From Spirochaetales bacterium (GTDB lineage Bacteria; Spirochaetota; Spirochaetia; SZUA-6; JAFGRV01), in NCBI GenBank assembly GCA_016934975.1, contig JAFGRV010000427.1, positions 1-46,955 on the forward strand: 46,955 nt of DNA, read 5' to 3'. Position 1 is the stretch's first letter. Every line of letters starts with the position of its first letter. The notes under the pieces are model-generated. The model worked only from the letters and a program-made list of their open reading frames with translations, had not been told where the DNA came from and searched no databases. The position numbers and the translations under genes are program-made. Of this stretch, positions 9,075-16,396 are shown in pieces.

Positions 9075-10683
9075 TTTTTTTCTCCGTTCTTGTTTTTCTT
9101 TTTTTTAGAATGATACATAATCCTTGTACCACAAGGAGTGATAATTTTTTCGTTTTAAGAAGGCTCAAAATTGTATCCTCAAGGGCCCCGGGTTTATACG
9201 CGTCTACGATCCGGATATTGTCATCTTCGAGTCCGCAGGCTTGGGCGAGTAATCTGTAATCAACTTGTAATGCTTCTTCACCATTTATCCGTTGACCTGA
9301 CAGGGGATTGGGCTGCATACCTGTCATGGCTGTGGTGCTGTTGTCCAGGACAATAATGAGTGAATGCCGTTTATTATATGCCGCATTAAGAAGTCCGGCG
9401 ACCCCTGAATGAATAAACGTAGAATCACCGATGACTGCGACTGCATTTGATTTATAATTCTCTCCCTCTGCGATCTCGATTCCCTGGATATGACCGATGC
9501 TCCCCCCCATTTCCACACAGGTATGCATCGAGCTGAAAGGAGGAAGAACCCCGAGGGTGTAGCATCCGATATCTCCTGTGACTGTTATATTATGTTTATT
9601 TAATATTTTAAATACTTGCCGGTGGGGACATCCGGGACAGAGGGACGGAGGACGCGGCGGGAGAGAAATCTCTGTTTTAAGCCCGGTCTTTGCTTCTTTT
9701 TGCGTTATTCCGGATTTATCAATAAAGGCCCGCTGCACCAGATCCGGGGAAAGTTCTCCGGTAAGAGGGTAGTATTTTTTTCCTTCTGTTTTAAATCCCA
9801 TGGCTTTAATTTGGAGTTCTAAAAAAGGATCCAATTCCTCTACAATATAAACCTCTTTTACCTGCTTGAAAAAATCAGCGATCAGTTTTTCCGGTAATGG
9901 ATGTACTATTCCGAGTTTTAGTACCGATGCTGTAGGAAACGCCTCTTTTACATAGGTGTAGGCGATTCCCGCGGAAATAAACCCGATATCCGTGTCATTG
10001 ATTTCCATCCGGTTCAAAGGAGAGGTGTTAACATCCTCTTCCAATTTTCGCATTCTCTCTTCCACGATAATATGCCGTTTCCGTGCATGGCCCGGGATCA
10101 TGACATATTTCGATACATCTCTTGTAAATCCCTCGATTTTTCGATTTCGTAAGGGATTTTCATTTGGGATTACCACACCGAGAGAGTGGGAGAGCCGGGT
10201 GACGGTCCGGAGGATGACCGGTGTGTCATATGTTTCACTTAATGTAAATCCGTATGCGGTAAAATCCTTTGCTTCCTGGCAATCCGAGGGTTCAAGCATG
10301 GGGACTTTGGCTGCATATGCATAGTGCCGGTTATCCTGTTCGTTTTGTGATGAATGCATGTTCGGATCATCGGCATTAACAATGACCAGGCCGCCTTTAA
10401 TTCCTGTGTACGAGGAAGTGAATAATGGATCTGCCGCAACATTTAATCCGACATGTTTCATGGTGATAAGGACCCGGGCGCCGGAAATTGCCGCACCATA
10501 TCCCACCTCGAAAGCGACTTTTTCGTTTACAGACCATTCGGTATAAACACCGGGATATTTTGTTAAGAATTCAAGGATTTCGGAAGAAGGTGTACCGGGA
10601 TATCCGGTTCCGACTGTGACACCAGCCTCATACGCCCCAAGGGCGATAGCATGGTTACCAAAAAGGAGTTCTCTATTTTCCAA
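9067..10683 (-). CDS. iorA: indolepyruvate ferredoxin oxidoreductase, alpha subunit, lacking the C-terminal Fe-S domain
   Basis: 538 aa thiamine-diphosphate subunit. Domain order is: pyrimidine-binding domain (about 1-190, 'NHAIALGAYEAGVTVGTGYPGTPSSE'), middle domain, then the TPP-binding domain with 'LCPGCPHRQVF' (about 350), 'GDIGCYTLG' and 'GDSTFIHSGVAGLLNAAYN' (about 420). IorA is normally about 600-650 aa and ends in a ferredoxin-like domain with two CxxCxxCxxxC sets. Here the protein stops after 'LLVVQGLCIILKKRK' plus a short basic tail, and iorB starts at once, so no room is left for that domain. The frame is intact through the TPP domain. It is the first gene of the cluster; 268 nt separate it from the gene upstream. 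Confidence 0.92.
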   Translation of the reverse strand: MENRELLFGNHAIALGAYEAGVTVGTGYPGTPSSEILEFLTKYPGVYTEWSVNEKVAFEVGYGAAISGARVLITMKHVGLNVAADPLFTSSYTGIKGGLVIVNADDPNMHSSQNEQDNRHYAYAAKVPMLEPSDCQEAKDFTAYGFTLSETYDTPVILRTVTRLSHSLGVVIPNENPLRNRKIEGFTRDVSKYVMIPGHARKRHIIVEERMRKLEEDVNTSPLNRMEINDTDIGFISAGIAYTYVKEAFPTASVLKLGIVHPLPEKLIADFFKQVKEVYIVEELDPFLELQIKAMGFKTEGKKYYPLTGELSPDLVQRAFIDKSGITQKEAKTGLKTEISLPPRPPSLCPGCPHRQVFKILNKHNITVTGDIGCYTLGVLPPFSSMHTCVEMGGSIGHIQGIEIAEGENYKSNAVAVIGDSTFIHSGVAGLLNAAYNKRHSLIIVLDNSTTAMTGMQPNPLSGQRINGEEALQVDYRLLAQACGLEDDNIRIVDAYKPGALEDTILSLLKTKKLSLLVVQGLCIILKKRKTRTEKKNG

Positions 10684-10951
10684 TAGTCTTTACCCTTTCA
10701 TTACTTTTTTTGCGATATTCGACAATAAAAAAAATCTCAGAATTTACACTTGTTTCTCTTCTGTCATTTGTAGTAGTTATAAGCAGTGAAACACAAAAAC
10801 AATGACAAATCCGGGAACAGCCGTATTTCATACCAATCTTATAAAAAAAAATTGAAATTTTCAATAGATTATTGAAAAAGAAGAAGATTTTTATTAGATT
10901 ATATGAATTTTGCAGAGAAATGGGAACGGGAAAAGGTGAAGGAAGACTTCG
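10684..10951. other. non-coding spacer upstream of iorA
   Basis: AT-rich leader and promoter region for the minus-strand ior cluster. A TTGAAA...TATAAG pair reads on the minus strand around 10866-10840, but with only 15 nt between the boxes, so I do not call a firm promoter. No riboswitch-like structure or T-box was recognised. Confidence 0.4.
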
Positions 10952-11776
10952 TTATCCGTCTCTATTGAGTTTGTTGTTCCAAAATAATTCCATTCGCTCT
11001 TTCACATACTCTTTTCCGGTCTCGATATTTCCTCCGCCCATATCGATCAGTCTCTGCCGGATAAGGTTTATCTTTGCGTCTATTTGCTGTGGGGTGAAAA
11101 ATGGTTGAGCATACTCTATGACTTCATAATTAATCCTGGGGCCGTGGAATGAATCTCTTACATATGCTTCTCCAAACTCCGCATATTCATAGAGATAAGC
11201 ATAGCCGTTATACAGTAAGGAATTGATGATTGCTTTCTGAGCGCGATTATACGAGGCTTGTTCTCCCCGTGAATTGCACTCCTGTTCATTACAATCTAAC
11301 GGGGGATTAAAAAAATATGATTCCATTTCATCCATCGTATAAAAATAGACTGATGAAGGGATTTCTCCCCCCGCAGGATCAAGGTCCCGGTAATAGACAT
11401 CATCATCATGAGACATACTCATAGCAAGGGAAACAAATTCGGGCTGGCTGTGAGTTCCACCCAGGTCGATGGTTTCAGCCTTTACAGGTATATTGAGAGC
11501 ACGGAGGAGGGCGCAGAAAATTCCCGTAGTTCCCCGGCACCCGGCTGTCAGATGAGGGCGGTTTTCCGTGGGATAGAGAATCCGGTCCACCGGCGGAAAA
11601 CCAGGATAATTGTAAATTGAATTAAGATCTTCCGTATTATTGGTATAATGTACAAGATGGCCCCGCATCCAGTCTGCAAGGGCATTGAGGGTCTGGAGCT
11701 GATTTTCACGGACGATATTAAAATGAGAGAGAAATTGATAGGAGATACGGGGATTCCAGTCTGTTACCCTTCCCAT
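10952..11776 (-). CDS. transglutaminase-like domain protein (possibly the 3' half of a frameshifted gene)
   Basis: 274 aa. The transglutaminase-like Cys-His-Asp triad can be traced: Cys80 in 'TAGCRGTTGIFCALLRALNIP', His109 in 'GGTHSQPEFV' and Asp131 in 'YYRDLDPAGG'. Proteins of this fold are often cysteine proteases or peptide-crosslinking enzymes; the substrate is unknown. No signal peptide is present in this ORF. It overlaps the upstream ORF by 13 nt and its ATG has no Shine-Dalgarno. Reading the frame upstream of the ATG gives 'HRFAQSV' before a stop. The natural reading is that it continues the upstream CARDB-like protein after a frameshift near 11790. Confidence 0.6.
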   Translation of the reverse strand: MGRVTDWNPRISYQFLSHFNIVRENQLQTLNALADWMRGHLVHYTNNTEDLNSIYNYPGFPPVDRILYPTENRPHLTAGCRGTTGIFCALLRALNIPVKAETIDLGGTHSQPEFVSLAMSMSHDDDVYYRDLDPAGGEIPSSVYFYTMDEMESYFFNPPLDCNEQECNSRGEQASYNRAQKAIINSLLYNGYAYLYEYAEFGEAYVRDSFHGPRINYEVIEYAQPFFTPQQIDAKINLIRQRLIDMGGGNIETGKEYVKERMELFWNNKLNRDG

Positions 11777-12381
11777 GACACTTTGTGCGAATCGATGTTA
11801 TTTGCGATTTTAGGAACAGAAAGAAGGCTGTGGTATTGAAGCATTGTTGCCGGAAGCAGCTCTCCATAATCAAAAGAATTATCCGTATTATCTATTTCAT
11901 CAAGTATATTGATGGTCTCGATTGCAGCGGTAATGCGTGAGTAATTGTTAAACCCGGAGGATTGTGTCAAACGAATGGAAACAGCACTCATATTCCGGGG
12001 TAAGATAGAGGGAAGAATAATTGGCTGAGTCATTACGGGATTTCCATCAGCATACAGATGGATGCGTGCATGTATACCCGGAATAGAAACCTGGGGACCT
12101 CTGTTTTTTATGGTCATAATCATAGAATCTCCCGAAAGAGCCGCAGATGATATGATAAAATCCGGCCCGTTTAAAGCGGCGGGTGGGCATATTGTCCGGG
12201 AATAGGTGTTCTGATACTCATTCAATTCATCAATTTCATTTTCCGGATCGATCGAAATAGCGAGTTTTGTCCGTTCTCCCGCATCGGGGTTCATTCTTAT
12301 GGATGTGAGGACAGAGACGAATTCTCCGGGATACCGGAACCGCTGGTCCGGAATATCCGCGAGAGAGATACTTTGCATCAA
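11764..12381 (-). CDS. CARDB-like repeat protein, 5' partner of the transglutaminase ORF
   Basis: 205 aa. Two beta-sandwich repeats of CARDB type are suggested by 'LAISIDPENEIDELNEYQN' (about 42-60) and 'AAIETINILDEIDNTDNSFDY' (about 150-170). These are the 'xxD..N.I.E.nE.NN' pattern of extracellular adhesion domains. Such domains are secreted, yet no signal peptide precedes them here. A nearby ATG in another frame opens 'MFPAAFISLYFFQ', separated by A7 and T7 runs, so the 5' end may also be frameshifted. The start is TTG 12381 or ATG 12378, with only a weak AGG ahead. The structured element at 12487-12527 lies about 106 nt upstream in the sense direction. Confidence 0.5.
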   Translation of the reverse strand: MMQSISLADIPDQRFRYPGEFVSVLTSIRMNPDAGERTKLAISIDPENEIDELNEYQNTYSRTICPPAALNGPDFIISSAALSGDSMIMTIKNRGPQVSIPGIHARIHLYADGNPVMTQPIILPSILPRNMSAVSIRLTQSSGFNNYSRITAAIETINILDEIDNTDNSFDYGELLPATMLQYHSLLSVPKIANNIDSHKVSWEG

Positions 12382-12486
12382 CCTGTCTTTTTTTGAAAAA
12401 AATACAATGAAATGAATGCAGCAGGAAACATTACATAGTTATTAATAGGGAGGATATGTCATCATATTAGAATTTTATTTGAGTAA

Positions 12487-12527
12487 AAGACCACCTGCAA
12501 AGTCCGTTCCGTGAACGGCGGTGGCTT
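12487..12527 (-). ncRNA. structured repeat element, copy A (candidate leader RNA)
   Basis: On the minus strand: an outer stem AAGCCACC with GGTGG(T)CTT, then a lone G, an inner 6-bp stem CCGTTC/GAACGG closing a 3-nt loop, and an asymmetric internal loop ACTTTGCA. CTTTTACT follows. Copy B (33401-33441) shows the same architecture and the identical internal loop. It lies about 106 nt upstream of the CARDB-like gene in sense orientation. No known riboswitch class was recognised. It could also be a small dispersed extragenic palindrome. Confidence 0.5.
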
Positions 12528-12566
12528 CCTTTTGATAGTGAATGACTTAAAAAAACGGAGGTACTA

Positions 12567-13109
12567 ATGATATTATCGAATTTTCATGATTTTCATTTTG
12601 TTATGGATAAGGGGATGAAGGATAAAATTAAAAGTCTGGATTTATTTTCTAAATCCGGGAGTTTATCCGGGAAAATAGTTGGAATATTAAATGTTCTCAC
12701 ACCTGTGATTGGAAAAGAACATAAATGGGGAAAACAAAGGTTGAGCAAGTATAAGGCTGTGTGTGATGATCCCGGGGAAATACGGGAGCATGTGCATGTT
12801 TATATACCGGATGAGATGTATCGAAAACTGAAGTTGCTGCATCAGGATTTGAATTTTTATAGTATTGCGCAGTTGGTTCGGGGGTTACTGAATTTTTTCT
12901 TTGGTTTGGTGGGTCTTTATAAAAATGAGGTTTTTCAGGAGTTAGAAAAAAATTTCACACGATGGGGTGCGGAGGATGAAGAAATTCGACTAACACCGCG
13001 TGAGTTTTTGCGACAATTGTGGAAAATAATTCGATTTCTACCAGGGAAAAACAGGCTTGTAACTGTCTATAGTGATCAATATGCACCTTTTTGGATATTC
13101 CGCGTATAA
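12567..13109 (+). CDS. unrecognised protein, possible small DNA-binding type
   Basis: 180 aa, with a strong SD (CGGAGGTACTA) five bases before the ATG. I do not recognise the family with certainty. The middle 'EHVHVYIPDEMYRKLKLLHQDLNFYSIAQLVRGLLNF' (about 75-112) has the strand-helix-helix look of a ribbon-helix-helix (CopG/DUF1564-like) domain: a short strand of alternating residues, then two amphipathic helices. The N-terminal part is Lys/Ser rich and the C-terminal part is basic/aromatic. A near-copy of its 'cgggagcatgtgcatg' DNA recurs just after the stop codon (13112-13132). That suggests a remnant of a second, related gene. Confidence 0.5.
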   Translation: MILSNFHDFHFVMDKGMKDKIKSLDLFSKSGSLSGKIVGILNVLTPVIGKEHKWGKQRLSKYKAVCDDPGEIREHVHVYIPDEMYRKLKLLHQDLNFYSIAQLVRGLLNFFFGLVGLYKNEVFQELEKNFTRWGAEDEEIRLTPREFLRQLWKIIRFLPGKNRLVTVYSDQYAPFWIFRV

Positions 13110-13132
13110 AATCCGGGAGCATGTGCATGCAC
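12779..13132 (+). repeat. pair of ~20-nt direct repeats AAATnCGGGAGCATGTGCATG
   Basis: One copy lies inside the unknown gene (12779-12799, coding EIREHVH). The other begins just after its stop (13112-13132), where a different frame reads 'KIREHVHAPTHLSSS' before a stop. 20 of 21 bases agree. This fits a remnant of a tandem paralogue or an unequal recombination scar. Confidence 0.6.
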
Positions 13133-13270
13133 CCACTCATCTCTCATCATCATTGTCATAAAAAATCAATCCGTTTCACTCCCTTCCTCGAATAAACTCA
13201 TACTATTCTTCCCGCTCTTTTAAAATACCGCTTTACTCGGTATCCTCAAATCAATATAATTGCCTTACGT

Positions 13271-16200
13271 ATGTCTGTATTCATCGATGCATTATCCGGA
13301 CTTTGTAAGGATCATGTATTAACTGAAAAGTGGCTTATCTCACCTAATCACCGTGTGGGATCGCAGATTATTGAACAGATTGCTGCATCAGGTCAAAGTC
13401 TCGTTAATTGTCATGTAAAAACCATAGAAAACATTGCAAAAGATATAGTGGATGATTCCAGGGTGAATTCCAATCTTCTGCATATGCAATCCTTTCACCG
13501 GGAACTTCTCATGGGAGAATTGTTTCACCGGTTAAGGGAAAAGGGCAAAGGATATCTTTCGGGATTAAAGCCGGGTTCGGGTCTTTTCTCTCATTTACTC
13601 TCTGCAATCGATGAATTAAGAAAAGCGGGAATTACTTCAACTCAATTGGATGTTCACCTCTTTGAAGAACCGGTGAAAGGCAGGGAGATGCTGTTTCTCC
13701 TTGAGTCATATGAGAATGAATTGAAATCACATAACCTTATCGATTATCCCGGTGCTTTAATGATAGCAGTGGAAAGCATTAATACGGGAGTCTATAAACT
13801 CGACGATGATATCCTTATTATCGCTCCAAAAGATGTGGTTACCTATGATTTTTGCCCTATGGAGAGAAATCTCTTAAAAGCATTTCCCCCCTCCCAAACA
13901 AAGATACTTCCTTATGATGATCCGGAAAATAATCCGGGAGCAGCAAAAACAGACCTGTCTTTACTCACGTTTATAATTAATCCTTTTAAGGCGCCTATGC
14001 CCAAAAAAGATAATACAATTGTTTTTTATAAGGCTCACGGACTGGTGAATGAAGTAAAGGATGTGTTCCGGAGGATCCTGTATAAAAAAATTCCTTTTGA
14101 TAAGGTAGAAATTATTCATACGGATACCGGAACGTATATCCCCCTCATTTTTGAGACTGCATATCAATTCAAACCGGAACACATAACAGATATTCCCGTT
14201 ACCTTTGCAGAAGGCATCCCCATAACATACTCCAGGCCGGGAAAGGCGCTTAAGGCATGGATGTCCTGGATATCCTCTGATTTTCCCCAGTCTCTGCTTC
14301 GGAGAATGATTCAGGACGGACTTTTAGATATAGGCGGCACAGGAGAAAATAAAGTATCCTTTTCGCGTATGGCAAAACTATTCCGGAAAGCGAAGATCGG
14401 AAAAGGGCGAAAGAGGTATAAAAGAGTGCTGCCCGGTTATCTTGCCGGATTAAAGAGACAAGTTTCTCATATGGTACAGTCCGAGGATGAAGACCCCCGG
14501 GTATTCTTAGAAAGGAAAAATGAAAAAGAAAATAATTGCATACTACTAGACGAAATGATAAAGTCTGTATTTTTATTGATAGATAATGCACCGGCATCAA
14601 CAGACCCCCCTCACGTCATTATAGATAAAATGTTATGGTTTCTCACGACAATGGTCAGGTCTTCGGGGGAATTTAATAATTACGCGGCAGATAAATTAAA
14701 ATCAGAGATCGGAAATCTTAGGAACAAAACAATCCCCGAAGAGAATTTAAAGTTTTTTGATCCATGGGAGTGGCTTTCTTCCTTCCTTTATAAGATGATG
14801 ATCATGGGTGAAGGGCCCAGACCGGGACATATCTTTATTTCCAATATGACCTCCGGCGGCTATTCGGGAAGGGACCATACCTTTTTCCTTGGCCTTGATG
14901 ATTCCAGGTTTCCTGGATCCGGATTTTATGACCCGATTTTATTGGATAAGGAACGTTCATCACTTTCGGATGACATCCCCCGGATGGCGGATATGCCGTG
15001 GAAAAAGATGGCAGATCTGCAGCGTTTTTTTTCCAGGCTTAAAGGTTCTCTCACCATGAGTTATTCATCTCTGGATATTCCGGGAAACAGGGAATTATTT
15101 CCTTCCTCGGCCATGCTTTCGGCTTTCAGGATAGCCACAGGTCTTCATGAAGCAGATTACGAAGAGCTTGAAAAAAAGTTAAGCCCTTCTGTTTCCTTCA
15201 CTCCGGAATCCGGAGATTTGGCTTCTACCATAGATGAGTGGTGGTTGAGTACTCTCTGCGGAAAACAAAAGGTGAGTGATCCTGAAAAACATATAACTGG
15301 TACCTATGAAAATTTGAAAACAGGACTGATTGCAAAGAAAAATCGTGAATCCGACAGGTTTACGGAATTCGACGGATATCTTCCGGTTCAGGCAGTAACG
15401 TTGAATCCGTATCATGAACAGGGACCTGTCCTCTCCGCCAACAGGCTCCAGCTCTGCGCAAAGTCTCCCATGGATTACTTTTTTAGATATGTTCTGGACA
15501 TAGAACCACCCGAAGACGAAGAGGTTGATGTCAATGTCTGGCTCGATCCCATGACCCGTGGAAGTGTTCTCCATGCCGTGTTCGAAGAATTTATGAGAAA
15601 TTTACGGGATGATGGCACACTCCCGCCGGTGTATAAACGGGATAAAAAACAGATCCACTCGATTCTGAAATCGAAAATCGAAGAAATAAAAGAGGAATAT
15701 CCCCCTTTCCAGGATTATGCCTGTAAAAAGGATTGTTTTCTTTTGGAAAAAGCAGTGGATATCTTCTTAATCAGGGAAGAAGAGTTTTGTAAAAAATCTA
15801 CTCCCGTTTTTTTTGAAGTTCCTGTCGGTTTACCCTTCTCGCATCAGGATGAAAATTCTAATAAGGGTATAGCTTCAAAGGACCCTGCATCTCTGAAGCT
15901 TTCAAAAGAAAAAACCATCAGAGTACGGGCGCGAATCGACAGGATCGACAAGTGCCGCAGGAACAGTGGTTCATTTTATAGTGTCTGGGATTATAAAACC
16001 GGATCGAGCACCCTGTATGATGAAAGTGATCCATTTAACAAAGGGAGGATTGTCCAGAATATTCTCTATCTCCTGATTACGGAAAACCGGCTCACAAAAA
16101 TCGAATACGCAGCCCGTGTCATGGAGGTTGGTTATTTTTTCACAAGTATGGCGGAATTGGGAAAACGTATCTCCTGGTATTCAGACAGGCTGATGCAGGG

Positions 16201-16396
16201 AGTGGAATACCTGGAAAAACTTGCCGATCTGATCGCTGCCGGTTGCTTTCCCTGTTCTGTTGATCCGAAAGATCTGGCTTATACCGACTATGCGGATGCG
16301 ATGATTGATGCAGATCAGGCACGCCGGGAGATGGTCATAAAAATGGATAATCCTGCTAACACATTACTGGATCATATGAGAGCCTTACGATTATGA
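13271..16396 (+). CDS. addB: AddB-like helicase/nuclease subunit with degenerate Fe-S site
   Basis: 1041 aa. The N-terminal two-thirds resemble the inactivated helicase core of AddB, and no GxxGxGK Walker A is visible. The C-terminal part (about 720-1010) is a PD-(D/E)XK nuclease of the RecB/AddB type: 'ANRLQLCAKSPMDYFFRYVL' (about 725), 'RGSVLHAVFEEFM' (about 765), 'RARIDRIDK' (about 885) and 'VWDYKTGSS' (about 907). Active AddB nucleases carry an Fe-S cluster on one Cys before the domain plus C..C.....C after it. Here the first Cys is kept (LQLCAKSP), but the end reads 'DPKDLAYTDYADAM', with L, T and M where the three Cys are expected. A 4-nt overlap (ATGA) with addA confirms a complex. No clear SD precedes the ATG. 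Confidence 0.8.
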   Translation: MSVFIDALSGLCKDHVLTEKWLISPNHRVGSQIIEQIAASGQSLVNCHVKTIENIAKDIVDDSRVNSNLLHMQSFHRELLMGELFHRLREKGKGYLSGLKPGSGLFSHLLSAIDELRKAGITSTQLDVHLFEEPVKGREMLFLLESYENELKSHNLIDYPGALMIAVESINTGVYKLDDDILIIAPKDVVTYDFCPMERNLLKAFPPSQTKILPYDDPENNPGAAKTDLSLLTFIINPFKAPMPKKDNTIVFYKAHGLVNEVKDVFRRILYKKIPFDKVEIIHTDTGTYIPLIFETAYQFKPEHITDIPVTFAEGIPITYSRPGKALKAWMSWISSDFPQSLLRRMIQDGLLDIGGTGENKVSFSRMAKLFRKAKIGKGRKRYKRVLPGYLAGLKRQVSHMVQSEDEDPRVFLERKNEKENNCILLDEMIKSVFLLIDNAPASTDPPHVIIDKMLWFLTTMVRSSGEFNNYAADKLKSEIGNLRNKTIPEENLKFFDPWEWLSSFLYKMMIMGEGPRPGHIFISNMTSGGYSGRDHTFFLGLDDSRFPGSGFYDPILLDKERSSLSDDIPRMADMPWKKMADLQRFFSRLKGSLTMSYSSLDIPGNRELFPSSAMLSAFRIATGLHEADYEELEKKLSPSVSFTPESGDLASTIDEWWLSTLCGKQKVSDPEKHITGTYENLKTGLIAKKNRESDRFTEFDGYLPVQAVTLNPYHEQGPVLSANRLQLCAKSPMDYFFRYVLDIEPPEDEEVDVNVWLDPMTRGSVLHAVFEEFMRNLRDDGTLPPVYKRDKKQIHSILKSKIEEIKEEYPPFQDYACKKDCFLLEKAVDIFLIREEEFCKKSTPVFFEVPVGLPFSHQDENSNKGIASKDPASLKLSKEKTIRVRARIDRIDKCRRNSGSFYSVWDYKTGSSTLYDESDPFNKGRIVQNILYLLITENRLTKIEYAARVMEVGYFFTSMAELGKRISWYSDRLMQGVEYLEKLADLIAAGCFPCSVDPKDLAYTDYADAMIDADQARREMVIKMDNPANTLLDHMRALRL

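Noticed and set aside
15179-15574. 131-aa reverse ORF in addB
   Set aside because: Antisense to the conserved nuclease-domain start; no family features.
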